From: Sporichthya polymorpha DSM 43042
GTDB lineage: Bacteria > Actinomycetota > Actinomycetes > Sporichthyales > Sporichthyaceae
DNA length: 64,000 bases
Assembly: GCF_000384115.1 (NCBI RefSeq)
Contig: NZ_KB913029.1
Coordinates: forward strand, 4,873,057-4,937,056
Reading direction: 5' to 3'
A program made the translations under genes and the position numbers. The notes under the pieces were generated by a model. The model searched no databases and was not told the DNA's origin. It saw only the letters and a list, made by a program, of their open reading frames with translations. Below, in pieces: positions 1 to 12,628 of the stretch. Numbering within the stretch: position 1 is the first letter of the stretch; each line of letters starts with the position of its first letter.

Positions 1-3000
1 TCAGCGCGAGGACGTGGTCCGTCGGGCCGAGCCGGAGCAGCTCGGCGCGCAGCGGCGGTTCCGTCTCCAGGTCGAAGGTGTGGAGCGCGGCCGCCCGCAG
101 TCGGGCCGGGAGGTCGGCGGGCTCGATCGCACTCTCAACGACGCGGATCGCCTCCGCCGGCACGAGCCGCTGGTACGGCAAGCCGTCCCGTTCGACGACG
201 ACGGTGCGCAGGGGCTCGTGGCGCTCGGCGAGGTCGCGCACCGCGGCGCAGAGCGCGGCGGCGTCGAGCTCCCCGGTCAGGCGCCAGGCGATCGGGATGT
301 TGTAGGTCGGGCTCGGGCCGGCGATGCGGTCCAGGACCCAGAGCCCGTGCTGGGCCGGGGCGAGCGGGACCTCGGCGCCCGCCGGCACCGGCGTCAGCGC
401 GGGGCGCACGGTCGCGGAAAGCGCGGTCGCGGACGACGCGGTCGCGAGCCGCGCGGCCAGCCGCTCGGGGGTCGGGGCGTCGAAGACCGTCCGCAGGGAC
501 ACGTCGGCCCCGAGGTCGGCCCGCAGTCGCGCGACCAGGCGCATGGCGAGCAGGGAGTGCCCGCCGAGCGCGAAGAAGTCCGCGTCGGCCCCGGGCCGCT
601 CCCCTCCGGGCAGCCCGAGCACCTCGGCGAACAGGGCGCAGACCTGCGCCTCGAGCGCCGTGGCCGGCGCCCGCCCGAGGGCGCTGCGTGGGTGGTCGAC
701 CGGCGCCGGCAGCGCGGCGCGGTCGACCTTGCCCGCGACCGATCGCGGTAGCGCCGGCAACACGACGAACGCCGACGGCACCAGCGCCGCGGGCAGCGTC
801 GCCGCGGCGGCGGCACGGAGCGCCTGGATGTCCGACGGGGTGTCTGACGGGGCGTCGGTTCGCCCGACCACGTACGCGACCAGACGCGGATCGCCCGGCC
901 GGTCCTCGCGGACGACGACGGCCGCGTCGGCCGCACCGGCCGCGCGGAGGGCCGCCTCGATCTCCCCGGTCTCGATGCGCAGGCCGCGGAGCTTGACCTG
1001 GCCGTCGACGCGACCGAGGAAGTCGAGCTCGGAGTTCCCACGCCGGCGGACGAGGTCACCGGTGCGGTACATCCGCGCACCGGGCCGACCGAACGGGTCG
1101 GCGACGAAGCGGTCGGCGGTCAGGCCGGGACGGTTCAGGTAACCACGGGCGAGACCGGGGCCGGCGAGGTAGAGCTCGCCGGGGACACCGTCGGGCACCG
1201 GAGCGAGCCCGGCGTCGAGGATCCGGATCGCGAGGTTCGCGACGGCGCCGGCCCGGCGGTGGATCGTGTCACCGGTGCGGGCCGCGCTGCGGCCCCACGC
1301 GTCGACGGTGCACTCGGTCGGGCCGTAGAGGTCGTGGACCGCGACCAGCGGCCAGGAGGTCAGCTCGTCCCACAGGTCCGGCGGGGTCGCCTCGCCCCCG
1401 ACGACGAGGACCGCCGGCCGGACACCCTCCGGGCCGAGGCCCGCACGCATCAGCTCGCGCAGGAACGTCGGCGTCAGGTCGAGGTAGTCGATGCGCTCGG
1501 TGCCCAGGTACGCGACGACCGCGGCCGGGTCGAGCGCGCTCTCGTCGTCGAGGACGTGCAGTTCGTGTCCGGCGACCAGCCACAGCAGCGGGTCCCACGA
1601 CGCGTCGAAGGAGAACGAGGTCACGCAGCTCGCGCGCAGGACCTCCCGGCCGAGTGCCTGCGCGGCCGGGTCCATCACGGTGGCCCGCTGGGCGGTGAAG
1701 AGGTTCGTCAGCCCGCGGTGGATGCCGACCACGCCCTTGGGCGTGCCCGTCGACCCCGAGGTGAAGATGACGTAGGCGGGAGCGTCCGCCGGTAGTGCGA
1801 CCGGCGCGAACCGGTCGACAGCGGCGTCCGCCGGGAGGACGACGGACCGCACCCCCGCGGGCAGCCGGCCCGCCAGCTCCGCGGTCGTCAGCACGACCAC
1901 CGGCGCGGCCTCGGCGAACATCTGCTCCAGGCGCGCCGGCGGCTGGTTCGCGTCCACCGGCAGGTACGCCGCACCCGCGGCGAGAACGCCGAAGATCGCC
2001 GGCACCGTCGCCGTGCGCGGCAGCGCGAGGGCGACGAGGTCACCCGGCCGAACGCCGTGCTCGGTGAGCAGGGCGGCGACACCGCCCGCGCGGCCGGTGA
2101 GCTCGGCGAACGTGAGCCGCTCCGCGCCCGCCACCAGCGCGAGCCGGTCGGGGGTGCGCTCCGCCTGTACGGCGAGGATCTGAGCTACCGTCAGCTCGGG
2201 GACCGCGAGCTCCGGGCCGACGCCGGCCGCGAGCAGTTCGGCGGGTTCGCCGGGAGCGAGCAGGTCGAGCCGGCTCAGCGGCCGGTCCGGGTCCGCGGCC
2301 ACGGCGGCGAGCAGCCGCAGCATCCGGTCGGCGAGCCCGGCGACGGTCGCGCCGTCGAACAGGTCCCGGCTGTACTCGAACTTCAGCAGCAGCGCGTCGG
2401 CGGCGCCCGTGCCCGGGTCGACGACGTCGACAGCGAGGTCGAACTGGGCGGTACCCAGTGCCGGGTCCAGCCACCGCGTCGGCAGGCCGAGGAGGTCGGC
2501 GTCGTCGCCGCTGCGGGCGTGGTACCCGATCAGCACTCCGAACAGCGGGTTGCGGCCCGGCACGCGCGGCGGGTTGACGGCCTCGACCACGCGCTCGAAC
2601 GGGACGTCCGCCGCGTCGAAGGCGGCGAGTCCGGTCTCGCGAACCCGGCCGAGCAGGTCGGCGAACGACGGGTCCCCCGACGTGTCCGTGCGGAGCACCA
2701 CGGTGTTGACGAAGAACCCGACGAGGTCGTCGAGCGCCCCGTCGGCGCGGCCCGCGACCGGCACGCCGATCGGGAGGTCCTCGCCCGCCCCGAGGCGGGT
2801 CAGCAGCGCGGCGAACGCCGCGTGCAGGGTCATGAACATGCTGGCGCCACTCGCCGCGGCGAGGCGGCGGAGACCGGCGGCGGTCTCGGCCGGCACCTCG
2901 GCGCGGAGCAGGCCGCCCGCGCCGGAGGGTTCGGCCGGCCGGGGTCGGTCGGTGGGCAGCCGGAGCTCGACCGGCGACCCGGCGAGCGTCGCGGTCCAGT

Positions 3001-6000
3001 ATTCGAGCTGACGCGCCATCAGCGAATCGGGGTCCGCCGCGTCGCCGAGCAGACGGTCCTGCCACAGCGTGTAGTCCGCGTACTGGACCGGCAGCGCGGG
3101 CAGGCGGGGGTCGAGCCCCGCGACCCGGGCGCGGTAGGCCGTGTCGAGGTCGGCGAGGAAAGGCCGGTCCGACCACTCGTCGGTGGTGACGTGGTGCAGG
3201 ACGATCACGACGACCGCGTCGTCCGGTGCGACGGTCAGGACCGACACCCGGACCGGGAGCTCCGCCCCGAGCCGGAACGGCGCCCGCACGCGCTCGGCCA
3301 CGACGTCCTCGATCGCCTCCTCGGCGACCGGGACGACCTCGAAGCACGAGCGGGTGAACTCGGCCGCCGCGACCGCCGCGTCGAGCACGTCCTGGTACGG
3401 CTCGCCCCGATCCTCGGCGAACAGCGTGCGCAGCGATTCGTGACGGGTCATCACGTCGACGACGGCGGCACGCAGCGCGTCGGTGTCGAGCGCGCCGGTC
3501 AGGCGGAACACCAGCGGGAAGTTGTAGGCCGCGGACGGGCCGGCGAGCCGGTCCACCAGCCAGAGGCGGCGTTGGGCGGCCGAGAGCGGGACCCGCTCCG
3601 GGCGGGGGCCGGGCACGAGCGCCGCGCGGGCCGGGCCGCGGGTCGCCTCGACCCGCCGGGCGAGTTCCTCCGCGGTCGGGGCCTCGAACAGGTCGCGGAT
3701 CGCGAGGTCGGTGCCGAGCTCGCTGCGCGCCCGGCTGATCAGCCGCGTGGCGAGCAGCGAGTGGCCACCGGCCGCGAAGAAGTCGTCGGTGGCGCCGACG
3801 CGCTCCAGCCCGAGCACCTCGGCGAACAGCGCGCACAGCGTCTCCTCGACCGGGGTCGCCGGTGGGCGGCCGGCCGTCGTCGCGACCGGCTCCGGCGCCG
3901 GCAGGGCGCGGCGGTCGAGCTTGCCGTTGACGGTCAGCGGCAGTGCCGGCAGGGGCACAAGGGCCGACGGGACCATGTAGTCCGGCATCGACTCCTTCAG
4001 GAATCCCCGTAGGCGCACGAGCAGGTCCGCCGCCGCGCGGGCGGCGGCCGGGGCGTTGGCGAGCTCCCCCACCGGCCGGGCGCGGCAGGTCCCGGTCAGC
4101 CGAACGGGAGCATCGGTCGGCACGAGCACCGCCTCGTACCGGTCCGGCTCGCTTCCCGGTACGCAGAGAGTGCGGTACCCCGCGCGGACGACGTCGTCGG
4201 GTTCGGTGCCCGTCGGGGCGGACCGCAGCGCGGCACGGGCGGCCGTCGATCCCGATGTCAGCGACTCGAGGGCCGCGAGTTCCCCCGACAGACGTGGGTT
4301 CTCCAGGTCGGCGATCCGCACCGCCCCGGGCACGGTGTCGACGGCCACCGGTTCGGGCCCACCGGCCGCGTGCAGCAGGACGTCGTAACGGTGCCGGGTG
4401 AGTTCGTTGTGGCCTCGGCCCGCCTTCAGCCGGATGTCGGCTCCGGCCAGCGTCGGGGTCCGCTCCGCCAGGTCGGCGAACCACGCGGGGTGGAGCACCA
4501 GTTCCTTCTCCAGCGCGACCCGGCGGTCGATCTGCGCCTCTAGCTGGGCGGGCCCGACGCCCGGATCCGTCTGCTCCACCGCGATCGCGGCGTGGAACGC
4601 GCGCAGCGAGCGCAGGTCGCGGACGTCGCCGACGAACAGTGTGCCGCCCGGGGCGAGCAGCTCCGCGAGCCCGGTGAGCACCTCGGCAAGGTGCTCGGCG
4701 CTCGGGAAGTACTGCACGACGGAGTTGATCACGACCGCGTCGAAGTGACCCCGCGGCAGACCGGCGGTGTGCTCGGCGGGACGGCACTCCAGACGCACCC
4801 GCGCGGCCAGCTCCGGGTCGGTGGCGACGTCCGCGGTCAGCTTCGCGATCACCGGCGCCGAGAAGTCGGTGGCCCAGTACTCGTCGACGTCGCGGGCGAG
4901 CCCGGACAGCAGGAGGCCGCTGCCGACGCCGACCTCCAGAACGCGGCGGGCACCGAGGGAGCGGATCCGCGCGAGCGTCGCGTCGCGCCACTCGCTCATC
5001 TCGTCGAACGGGATCGGGGCGCCGGTGTAGCTGGAGTCCCAGCCGGCGAAGTCGGTCGTGAAGACCGCCGTCGGGATCTCGGTGTACTCGGCGTCGTAGA
5101 TCTGCTGCCACTGCTCGACGTGCGCGGACTCGGCGGCGTCGCGCGAGTCCCCGACCGCCGGCGCGGGCACGACGTACCCGACGAGCCGGGACGAGCCGGT
5201 GCCGTCGCCGGCCGGGACGGCGATCACCGCCGCGTCGACGACCTCGGGGTGCGCGGCGAGCGCCGCGGCGACCTCGCCGGGTTCGACGCGGTAGCCGCGG
5301 ATCTTCACCTGGTCGTCGGCGCGGCCGACGAAGTCGAGCAGACCGTCGGACCGCCACCGGACGAGGTCACCCGTGCGGTACATGCGCGCACCCGGCTCGC
5401 CGAACGGGTCGGCGACGAACCGCTCCGCCGTCAGGCCGGCGCGCTTCAGGTAGCCGCGGGCCAGACCGACGCCGGTGATGTACAGCTCCCCGGCGACACC
5501 GGGCGGCACGGGACGCAACCGGGAGTCCAGGACGTAGGCGACCGTGTTGCGGATCGGGCGGCCGACCGTCGGCGTCGTGCTGTCGTCGGTCCCGCCGCCG
5601 AGGGTGTTGATCGTGTACTCGGTCGGGCCGTAGAGGTTGTAGCCGGTGACACCGGGCGTCGTGAGCAGCCGCGACCACACGTGCTCGGGCACCGCCTCGC
5701 CGCCGAGCAGGACGAGCGGCGGGACGTGCGGGCCGTCGAGCAGCCCGTGCTCGAACAGCTGCGCGGCGTAGGTCGGCGTCACGTTGACGACGTCGACGGC
5801 GTGCGCGGCGCAGTACGCCACCAGCGCCTCCGGGTCGCGGCGCAGATCCTCGTCGCAGACGTGGACCTCGTGCCCCTCGACGAGCCAGAGCAACTCCTCC
5901 CACGACATGTCGAAGGAGAACGAGACCGTGTGCGCGATGCGCAGTCGCCGCCCGCCCGCCTGCGCCACCACCGGGTCGAAGATGTGCTGACGGTGGTTCA

Positions 6001-9000
6001 GCTGCATGTTCGTCAGACCGCGGTAGGGCGTGATCACGCCCTTGGGCAGGCCGGTCGAGCCGGACGTGTAGATGACGTAGGCCGGGTGCTCCAGCCGGTG
6101 CGGCACCCCGGGGGCGAAACCGGGCCGCTCGGCGTCGGCCAGCGGCTCCGCGGACAGCGCCCCCAGGGCGGCGGCGGTCGCCGGGTCGTCGAGCCGAACC
6201 TGCTCCGGGCCGTCGGCGGGCAGCTGCCCGTCGCGGGCCGCGGTGGTCAGGACGCAGACGGGTTCGGCGTCGGCGAGCACGAACGCGACGCGGTCGGCCG
6301 GGGTGTCGGCGTCGATCGGCAGGTAGGCCGCGCCGGTGCGCAGCACGGCGAACAGCGCGGCCACCATGTCGGCGGCGCGCGGGAGCGCGAGCGCGACGAC
6401 GCGTTCGGGCCCGGCGCCGCGGGCCAGCAGAGCCCGCGCGATGCGGTTGACCCGCGCCTCGAGCTCGGCGTAGGTCCAGGAACCGTCGGCGGTCACGAGC
6501 GCGACCGCGTCGGGGCAGAGCGCGGCGCGCTCGGCGAGCAGTTCGGAGATCGACTCGGTCCCGGCGTCGGCGGCGGTGTCGTTCCACTCGACGAGCACCT
6601 GCGCCCGCTCGGTCGCGGTCAGGGTGTCGAGCTCGCCGACGCGGACGCCGGGGTCCGCGACGAGAACCTCGAGCACCGCCGCGAACCGGTCGAGAACGGC
6701 CTGCGCCGCGGCCTCGGTCACGACGTCGGGCCGGTGGTAGAGCCCGAGCACCAGCTCCGTCGTCGGGGTGACGACGAGGGTGAGCGGGTAGTGCGTGGCG
6801 TCCGCGTAGCCGACGTCGGTGATCCCGTGCCGGCGCCGGAACGCCTCCGCATCGGCGTCGTCGCCGAGGAAGTTCTGCATCACCGAGAGCGTGTCGAACA
6901 GCTGCGGGTGCCCGGACTCGCGCTGGATGCGCGCGAGCCCCAGCCAGTCGTGGCCGAGCACCGCGGAGCGTTCGCGGTGCAGTCGGCCGAGCAGGTCGGT
7001 GACGGTCTCGGCCGGGTCGATCCGCACGCGCGCGGGCACGGTGTTGAGGAACAGCCCGATGACGGTCTCGACGTCGGGCACCGCCGGTGGGCGGCCCGAC
7101 ACCGTCGTGCCGAACACGACGTCGCCGGAGCCCGTCAGCCCCGAGAGCACCAGGCCCCAGGCCGCGCTGACGAGGGTGTTCAGCGTGACCCCGGCGGCGC
7201 GCGCGGCGGCGCGGATCGCGTCCGACGCGGCCTCGTCGAGCGTGATGCGGCGGATGCCCGGGGGCACCGGCTCCGCCTCACCGAGTCCGGGGTGGACGAG
7301 CGTCGGGGAGTCGAGCTCGGCGAGCGCGTCGCGCCACACCGCGGCCGAGACCTCGGCGTCCTGCTCTCTCAGCCAGCTCAGGTAGTCGCGGTACGAGCCG
7401 CGGCGCGGCAGCCCGGCCGCGTCGCCGCCGGACGCGTACAGCTCGAACAGGTCCGCGAACAGCAACGCGGCCGACCAGCCGTCCCAGAGCAGCAGGTGGT
7501 GGCTGAGCACGATGCGGCTGCGGTTGCCGTCGCGCAGCACGACCGTCACCGCGAGCAGTGGCGGCGACGTGACGTCGAAGCGCCGGGCGCGGTCCGCCGC
7601 CATCACGGCAGCGAGCCGGTCGGCCTCGACGTCCGGCTCCAGACCACGCAGGTCCACGACGTCGAGCGGCGGCTCGACGACGGACGCGAGGAACTGCACG
7701 GGCGCGGCCAGCCCGTCGTTGGTGAAGCCCGCGCGCAGGACCGGGGTGCGGGCGAGCAACGCCGCCAGCGCCGTGCGCAGGCGCTCGACGTCGACGGTCG
7801 TGTCGAGGTCGAAGTGGTCCTGGACGGTGTAGATGTCCCGGCGGCCGGCGTCGAAGGACGCCAGGAAGAACAGGCCCTCCTGCAGCGGCGAGAGCGGCCA
7901 GATGTCCGTGACGGTCGAGCCGGGGGTCCGCGCGCGGTGGAACGCGCAGACGCGGTCGATCTCGTCCTGACGGAGCGTCACGGCTGGCAGGTCGGCCGGG
8001 GTGAGAGCGGTGTTCCCGGCGGCGGCCCACTCGCGCAGCTCCGCGACAGCGGCGGCGAAGTGGGCACTCAAGGCGTCCACGTCCGCAGCGCTCAGGGCGT
8101 CGGGCACGAAGGTCCACGTCACCGCGAGCTGGGGCCCGTCCGGGCCGTCCTCGGTCAACGCGTCGAGGGTGAGGACGTACGGGACCGGCTGCTCCGGGTC
8201 GGCCGCGGCGCCGAGCACGCCCGCCTCCGGCGCGGGCGTCCACGGGGTGGCCGTTCTGTCGGCCGCCGGCATCCGCCCGAGGTAGTTGAACAGCACCTGC
8301 GCGCGCTCGCCGGCTGCGAGCAGCGGCGCCGACTGCGGGTTGACGTACCGCAGCAGGCCGTGGCCGAGCCCGGCGGCCGGCACGGCGCGGACGGTCTCCT
8401 TCACCCGGCGCACCGCGCCCTCGAGCGAGTCGCCGCCGGTCTCGATGCGCAGCGGGTGGACGGTCGTCAGCCACCCGACGGTGCGCGAGAGGTCGAGCTC
8501 CGCCGCGCCCAGCGCGGAGGCGTCGCGGCCGTGGCCCTCGACGTCGACGAGCACCGGACCGGTGGCGCGACCGGCCTCGGCGCGCCAGCGGTCCACGGCC
8601 CGCCCGAACGCGACGAGCAGGACGTTCGCCACCCCCGACCGGGCGGCGGCGGGAACGGCACCGAGCAGAGCGGCGGTGTCCGCGACCGGCAACCGGGTGA
8701 TGGTCCGTGCGGTGTCCGCCTGTGTCCAGTTCGCCGCCGCGGCCGGGAGCTCCGCGGCCGAGCTTTCCGCCGGAACGAGGCGTGCGCCCGGGGCGGTCGT
8801 GGCCGTCCAGTGCTCGAGTTCGCCCAACCGCGCGGGGCTCGCCGCCTCGTCGGCCAGGCGCCGTGCCCACGTACGGAGGGTGGTGGGCACGGCGTCCAGC
8901 GGTTCCCCGGCCCACGCCGCGGCGAGGTCGGGGAGCAGGATCCGCCACGAGACGCCGTCGACGGCGAGGTGGTGGACCACGAGCAGGAGTCGGCCCGCCT

Positions 9001-12000
9001 CGGCCCCGCGGTCGAACCAGACCGCGGCGACCATCTCGCCGGCCTCCGGGTCGAGCCGGTCGGCGGCCGCGGAGGTCTCGGCGGCGACCGCCGCGCGCAG
9101 GGCGTCGGCGTCGAACGTGCGGGCGTCGACGCGGCGGAGCACGTCTGCGGCGCGGACGCGGCCGGTCGGCTCCGCCGCCAGCGACCACAGCTGCGGGACC
9201 GGCCGGGTCAGCCGCAGGCGGAGCGCGTCATGCCGGTCGAACAGGACCTGCAGGGCCGTCTCGAGCCGGGCCGCGTCGGCACCGGCCGGCGTGTGCACGA
9301 GCACCGACTGGCTGAAGCGGCCGATCGGCCCGCCCCGTTCCCGCAGCCAGTGGACCACCGGCAGCAACGGCACGTTCCCGACGCCGTCGGGGTCGCCGGC
9401 CGGCAGGGCTACGGGGGCGCCGTCGGGCGTGCCGTCGGTCGCGGCCTGCGCCGGCACGGTCGCCGCCAGGGCGGCCGGGGTGCGGAGCTCGAAGATCTGG
9501 CGGGGCGTCAGGTCGATGCCGCGGCGGCGGGCCTGCGCGACCAGCGAGATCGAGATGATGCTGTCGCCGCCGAGGAAGAAGAAGTCGTCGTCGACCCCGA
9601 CCTCGTCGAGCCGCAGCACGGCGGCGAACACCTCGCACAGGGCCTGCTCGGCCGCCGTCCGTGGTTCGCGCCGCTCCCCCCGCGCGCGTTCGGGAGCCGG
9701 CAGCCCGGCCCGGTCCAGCTTGCCGTTTGCGGTCACCGGCAGGGCGTCGAGGACGACGACCGCGCCGGGCACGAGTCCGGCGGGGAGCGTGGCCGTCAGC
9801 TCGGCGGTGACCGCGTCCGGGTCGAGTTCCGCCCCGGTCGCCGGGACGACGTAGGCGCACAGGTACGTCCCGCCCGGCCCGTCGGTGCGCGGCACGGCCG
9901 CCGCGGCGGCGACGTCGGGGCGGGCGAGGAGCGCGGCCTCGAGCTCACCGGGCTCGACGCGTTGACCGCGGATCTTCACCTGGTGGTCGGTGCGGCCGAG
10001 GTAGGTCAGGGCGCCGTCGTGCCGCCAGGCGACCAGGTCGCCGGTGCGGTAGAGCCGCTCCCCCGGCGCCCCGTAGGGGTCGGCGACGAAGCGTTCGGAC
10101 GTCAGCCCCGGCCGGCCCGCGTAGCCGCGCGCCAGCTGCACGCCCGCGAGGTAGAGCTCTCCCGGGACGCCGACCGGCGCCGGCCGCAGCCAGGCGTCGA
10201 GCACGCGGACCTGCGTGTTCCACACCGGCCGGCCGATCGGCACGCCGGGCGCGGTCGGGAGCTCGGCGCCCGGCCGGCACGTCCATGCGGTCACGTCGAC
10301 CGCGGCTTCGGTCGGACCGTAGAGGTTGTGCAGCTCGACCCCGGTGCGGTCGAGCCAGCGCTGCGCGAGCTCGGTGGAGAGCGCCTCGCCGCTGCAGACA
10401 CAACGCCGGAGCGTCGCCGGCCAGTCCGGGCCCGCCGCCGACGCGCCGTCGTCGGAGGCGAGGAACGCCGCCAGCATCGACGGGACGAAGTGCAGGGTCG
10501 TGACGCGCTCGGCGGCGATCAGCTCCCGCAGGTACGCGGGGTCGGCGTGACCGCCGGGCCGGGCGAACACCACCGCGGCGCCCTCGCAGAGCGCCCAGAA
10601 GAACTCCCACACCGAGACGTCGAAGCCCGCCGGGGTCTTCTGCAGGACGCGGTCGTCGCCGGTCAGCGGCATCGCCGACTGCATCCAGTCCAGCCGGTTC
10701 ACGATCGCGCGGTGCGAGACCGCGACGCCCTTCGGCCGGCCGGTCGAGCCGGAGGTGTAGATCAGGTACGCCGCGCCGTCGGGGTGCGGCTCGCGCGGGG
10801 CGGCGACGACACGGGTCGCGAGCTCCGCCGCGGTCGCGGGGTCGTCGAGCACGATCCAGTCGAGGTCCCCGAGGGCCTCGGGCTCGTCGAGACCCGCGCG
10901 CACGGTGAGGCCGATGACCGGCCGGGCGTCGGTCACCAGGTCCCGGCGCCGCGCGGCGGGCAGGTCGACCTCGACGGGCAGGTACGCGGCGCCCGCGAGC
11001 TCGACCGCGAGCAGGGCGATCATCAGCTCCGCGGACCGCGGCACCGAGACGGCGACGACGGACTCCGGGCCGACGCCGCGTTCGGCCAGCAACCCCGCCA
11101 GGCGGCCGGCCTCGTCGTGCAGCTGACGGTAGGTCAGGCGGCGGGAGTCGGCGACGACGGCGAGCGCGTCCGGGGTTCGCACGACCTGGGCGGCGAGTCG
11201 GCCGGTCAGCGTGGCGTCCGGGTCGGCCGGCGCGACGGCGGTGTCGTTCCAGTCGGTCAGCACCCGCGTGCGCTCGGCGGCGGCCAGCAGGTCGAGCCCG
11301 GCCGGCGTGCGGTCCGGTTCGATCGCCAGCGACCGCAGCGCGGCGACCAGCCAGTCGGCGACGCGCTCGGCGGTCCCGGCGTCGACGAGGTCGAGCCGGT
11401 GGTGGACGCGCAGTTCGAGCTCGCGGTCGGGCCGGGCGACGAGGTCGAGCGGGTAGTGGGTGGCGTCGCGGCATGTCATGCCGGTCAGGCGAACGCCGCC
11501 GACCTCGGTGGCCGGCGCGGTCTCCGGCCAGTTCTCGACGACGGTCATGGTGTCGAAGAGCTCACCGGTGCCGGCCGCCCGCGCGATCTCGGGCAGGCCG
11601 AGGTGCTGATGGTCGAGCAGCGCGGTCTGCGTCCGCTGCAGCGCCGTCAGGTTCTCGCCCAGCGATCCCGCCGGGTCGAGAGAGACCCGTACCGGAACGG
11701 TGTTGATGCACAGGCCGAGGATCCGTTCGACGCCCTCGACCTCCGGCGAACGCCCCGCGACCGTGGTGCCGAACACGACGTCGGTGCGCCCGGTCAGCGT
11801 CGCGACCGTGAGCCCCCACACCAACTGGATCACGGTGCTGACGGTCGCCCCGTGCTCGCGGGCGACCGCCGTCAGGCGCGCGGTCGTCGCCGCGTCGAGG
11901 CGACGGGTGACGGTGAGCGGCGACCGGTCGGCGGGCCGCCCCCGGCCCTCGGGGCGCACGAGCGTCGGTCCCGGGACGCCGGCCAGGACCGTCCGCCACT

Positions 12001-12628
12001 CCTCCACCGCAGCGGTGCGGTCCTGACCGGCGAGCCATTCGAGGTGGGCGCGGAAGGGCACGGGCGCCGGGAGGGCGCCGGCGTCCCCACCGGCCGCGTA
12101 GAGGTCGCAGAGCTCCTGCACGAGAAGCGGCATCGACCAGCCGTCGAGCAGGATGTGATGGTGTGTCACCACGAGCGTGTGACGATCGGCGTCGAGGCGC
12201 ACGAGGGCGAAGCGCACCAGCGGCGGGACGCCCGGGTCGAAGGGCGCGCCCTGCTCCTCGTCCGCGAAGCGCGCCAGTTCGTGCTCGCGCTTGTCGGGGT
12301 CGTCGCCCGAGAGGTCGAGTTCGCGCCAGGGCAGCTCGACGGAGCGCGGGATGAGGGCGACCGGGGCGCCGTCCTTGCGCTGGCGGAACGCGGCCCGCAG
12401 ATTCGGGTGCCGGTCGAGCAGGGCCTGGCCCGCGGCGCGCAGGCGCGCCGGCTCCAGCGGGCCGGCGAGATCGAGCGTCAGCTGGCTCGTGTACAGGTCG
12501 AGCCCGCCCGCGTCCGCGAGGCGGTGGAAGAACAGGCCCTCCTGCAGCGGGGTCAGCGGCAGGATGTCCGCGAGTCCGGAACCTGAGGTACCCGGCACAG
12601 CCCCTGTCACAGCCCCGGTCACAGCCAT
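1..12628 (-). CDS. Multimodular siderophore NRPS, 3' end beyond window (C-A-T-E-C-A(MT)-T-C-A-T-C...)
   Basis: Assembly-line peptide synthetase, about 4,209 codons visible and continuing past the left edge. ATG at 12628 overlaps the upstream NRPS stop by 10 nt, implying translational coupling. Order by residue: C (HHILLDGW about 157), A ([11 protein letters not shown] about 621), T (LGGDSI about 1020), E ([11 protein letters not shown] about 1218), C (HHLLLWDGW about 1710), A (about 2185) carrying an inserted N-methyltransferase (LEVGVGSG about 2563), T (GGHSL about 2955), C (HHVTTDEWS about 3145), A ([11 protein letters not shown] about 3622), T (about 4022), then the start of another C. My hand alignment of pocket residues gives DVWHVSLVD (serine-like), DMENLGLIN (the N5-hydroxyornithine code as I recall it) and DADDVGLVD (unassigned). 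The E after the Ser module predicts D-Ser; the MT predicts N-methyl-hydroxyornithine. The release domain is not in the window. Family and domain order are secure; substrates are inferred. Confidence 0.95.
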   Translation of the reverse strand, partial: MAVTGAVTGAVPGTSGSGLADILPLTPLQEGLFFHRLADAGGLDLYTSQLTLDLAGPLEPARLRAAGQALLDRHPNLRAAFRQRKDGAPVALIPRSVELPWRELDLSGDDPDKREHELARFADEEQGAPFDPGVPPLVRFALVRLDADRHTLVVTHHHILLDGWSMPLLVQELCDLYAAGGDAGALPAPVPFRAHLEWLAGQDRTAAVEEWRTVLAGVPGPTLVRPEGRGRPADRSPLTVTRRLDAATTARLTAVAREHGATVSTVIQLVWGLTVATLTGRTDVVFGTTVAGRSPEVEGVERILGLCINTVPVRVSLDPAGSLGENLTALQRTQTALLDHQHLGLPEIARAAGTGELFDTMTVVENWPETAPATEVGGVRLTGMTCRDATHYPLDLVARPDRELELRVHHRLDLVDAGTAERVADWLVAALRSLAIEPDRTPAGLDLLAAAERTRVLTDWNDTAVAPADPDATLTGRLAAQVVRTPDALAVVADSRRLTYRQLHDEAGRLAGLLAERGVGPESVVAVSVPRSAELMIALLAVELAGAAYLPVEVDLPAARRRDLVTDARPVIGLTVRAGLDEPEALGDLDWIVLDDPATAAELATRVVAAPREPHPDGAAYLIYTSGSTGRPKGVAVSHRAIVNRLDWMQSAMPLTGDDRVLQKTPAGFDVSVWEFFWALCEGAAVVFARPGGHADPAYLRELIAAERVTTLHFVPSMLAAFLASDDGASAAGPDWPATLRRCVCSGEALSTELAQRWLDRTGVELHNLYGPTEAAVDVTAWTCRPGAELPTAPGVPIGRPVWNTQVRVLDAWLRPAPVGVPGELYLAGVQLARGYAGRPGLTSERFVADPYGAPGERLYRTGDLVAWRHDGALTYLGRTDHQVKIRGQRVEPGELEAALLARPDVAAAAAVPRTDGPGGTYLCAYVVPATGAELDPDAVTAELTATLPAGLVPGAVVVLDALPVTANGKLDRAGLPAPERARGERREPRTAAEQALCEVFAAVLRLDEVGVDDDFFFLGGDSIISISLVAQARRRGIDLTPRQIFELRTPAALAATVPAQAATDGTPDGAPVALPAGDPDGVGNVPLLPVVHWLRERGGPIGRFSQSVLVHTPAGADAARLETALQVLFDRHDALRLRLTRPVPQLWSLAAEPTGRVRAADVLRRVDARTFDADALRAAVAAETSAAADRLDPEAGEMVAAVWFDRGAEAGRLLLVVHHLAVDGVSWRILLPDLAAAWAGEPLDAVPTTLRTWARRLADEAASPARLGELEHWTATTAPGARLVPAESSAAELPAAAANWTQADTARTITRLPVADTAALLGAVPAAARSGVANVLLVAFGRAVDRWRAEAGRATGPVLVDVEGHGRDASALGAAELDLSRTVGWLTTVHPLRIETGGDSLEGAVRRVKETVRAVPAAGLGHGLLRYVNPQSAPLLAAGERAQVLFNYLGRMPAADRTATPWTPAPEAGVLGAAADPEQPVPYVLTLDALTEDGPDGPQLAVTWTFVPDALSAADVDALSAHFAAAVAELREWAAAGNTALTPADLPAVTLRQDEIDRVCAFHRARTPGSTVTDIWPLSPLQEGLFFLASFDAGRRDIYTVQDHFDLDTTVDVERLRTALAALLARTPVLRAGFTNDGLAAPVQFLASVVEPPLDVVDLRGLEPDVEADRLAAVMAADRARRFDVTSPPLLAVTVVLRDGNRSRIVLSHHLLLWDGWSAALLFADLFELYASGGDAAGLPRRGSYRDYLSWLREQDAEVSAAVWRDALAELDSPTLVHPGLGEAEPVPPGIRRITLDEAASDAIRAAARAAGVTLNTLVSAAWGLVLSGLTGSGDVVFGTTVSGRPPAVPDVETVIGLFLNTVPARVRIDPAETVTDLLGRLHRERSAVLGHDWLGLARIQRESGHPQLFDTLSVMQNFLGDDADAEAFRRRHGITDVGYADATHYPLTLVVTPTTELVLGLYHRPDVVTEAAAQAVLDRFAAVLEVLVADPGVRVGELDTLTATERAQVLVEWNDTAADAGTESISELLAERAALCPDAVALVTADGSWTYAELEARVNRIARALLARGAGPERVVALALPRAADMVAALFAVLRTGAAYLPIDADTPADRVAFVLADAEPVCVLTTAARDGQLPADGPEQVRLDDPATAAALGALSAEPLADAERPGFAPGVPHRLEHPAYVIYTSGSTGLPKGVITPYRGLTNMQLNHRQHIFDPVVAQAGGRRLRIAHTVSFSFDMSWEELLWLVEGHEVHVCDEDLRRDPEALVAYCAAHAVDVVNVTPTYAAQLFEHGLLDGPHVPPLVLLGGEAVPEHVWSRLLTTPGVTGYNLYGPTEYTINTLGGGTDDSTTPTVGRPIRNTVAYVLDSRLRPVPPGVAGELYITGVGLARGYLKRAGLTAERFVADPFGEPGARMYRTGDLVRWRSDGLLDFVGRADDQVKIRGYRVEPGEVAAALAAHPEVVDAAVIAVPAGDGTGSSRLVGYVVPAPAVGDSRDAAESAHVEQWQQIYDAEYTEIPTAVFTTDFAGWDSSYTGAPIPFDEMSEWRDATLARIRSLGARRVLEVGVGSGLLLSGLARDVDEYWATDFSAPVIAKLTADVATDPELAARVRLECRPAEHTAGLPRGHFDAVVINSVVQYFPSAEHLAEVLTGLAELLAPGGTLFVGDVRDLRSLRAFHAAIAVEQTDPGVGPAQLEAQIDRRVALEKELVLHPAWFADLAERTPTLAGADIRLKAGRGHNELTRHRYDVLLHAAGGPEPVAVDTVPGAVRIADLENPRLSGELAALESLTSGSTAARAALRSAPTGTEPDDVVRAGYRTLCVPGSEPDRYEAVLVPTDAPVRLTGTCRARPVGELANAPAAARAAADLLVRLRGFLKESMPDYMVPSALVPLPALPLTVNGKLDRRALPAPEPVATTAGRPPATPVEETLCALFAEVLGLERVGATDDFFAAGGHSLLATRLISRARSELGTDLAIRDLFEAPTAEELARRVEATRGPARAALVPGPRPERVPLSAAQRRLWLVDRLAGPSAAYNFPLVFRLTGALDTDALRAAVVDVMTRHESLRTLFAEDRGEPYQDVLDAAVAAAEFTRSCFEVVPVAEEAIEDVVAERVRAPFRLGAELPVRVSVLTVAPDDAVVVIVLHHVTTDEWSDRPFLADLDTAYRARVAGLDPRLPALPVQYADYTLWQDRLLGDAADPDSLMARQLEYWTATLAGSPVELRLPTDRPRPAEPSGAGGLLRAEVPAETAAGLRRLAAASGASMFMTLHAAFAALLTRLGAGEDLPIGVPVAGRADGALDDLVGFFVNTVVLRTDTSGDPSFADLLGRVRETGLAAFDAADVPFERVVEAVNPPRVPGRNPLFGVLIGYHARSGDDADLLGLPTRWLDPALGTAQFDLAVDVVDPGTGAADALLLKFEYSRDLFDGATVAGLADRMLRLLAAVAADPDRPLSRLDLLAPGEPAELLAAGVGPELAVPELTVAQILAVQAERTPDRLALVAGAERLTFAELTGRAGGVAALLTEHGVRPGDLVALALPRTATVPAIFGVLAAGAAYLPVDANQPPARLEQMFAEAAPVVVLTTAELAGRLPAGVRSVVLPADAAVDRFAPVALPADAPAYVIFTSGSTGTPKGVVGIHRGLTNLFTAQRATVMDPAAQALGREVLRASCVTSFSFDASWDPLLWLVAGHELHVLDDESALDPAAVVAYLGTERIDYLDLTPTFLRELMRAGLGPEGVRPAVLVVGGEATPPDLWDELTSWPLVAVHDLYGPTECTVDAWGRSAARTGDTIHRRAGAVANLAIRILDAGLAPVPDGVPGELYLAGPGLARGYLNRPGLTADRFVADPFGRPGARMYRTGDLVRRRGNSELDFLGRVDGQVKLRGLRIETGEIEAALRAAGAADAAVVVREDRPGDPRLVAYVVGRTDAPSDTPSDIQALRAAAAATLPAALVPSAFVVLPALPRSVAGKVDRAALPAPVDHPRSALGRAPATALEAQVCALFAEVLGLPGGERPGADADFFALGGHSLLAMRLVARLRADLGADVSLRTVFDAPTPERLAARLATASSATALSATVRPALTPVPAGAEVPLAPAQHGLWVLDRIAGPSPTYNIPIAWRLTGELDAAALCAAVRDLAERHEPLRTVVVERDGLPYQRLVPAEAIRVVESAIEPADLPARLRAAALHTFDLETEPPLRAELLRLGPTDHVLAL
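12593..12628 (-). repeat. 12-nt tandem repeat at the NRPS coupled junction
   Basis: Immediately after the ATG of the second NRPS the minus strand reads GCTGTGACCGGG, GCTGTGACAGGG, GCTGTGCCGGGT. The first unit contains the stop codon of the upstream NRPS. In the downstream frame the repeat encodes [12 protein letters not shown]. Units are multiples of three, so copy number can change without a frameshift. Confidence 0.8.

Noticed and set aside
4592-12586. Very long open frame (over 2,600 codons) on the plus strand opposite the NRPS
   Set aside because: Its translation is Arg/Gly/Val-rich low-complexity with no domains, while the minus strand has perfect NRPS motifs throughout; it is a GC-bias shadow.
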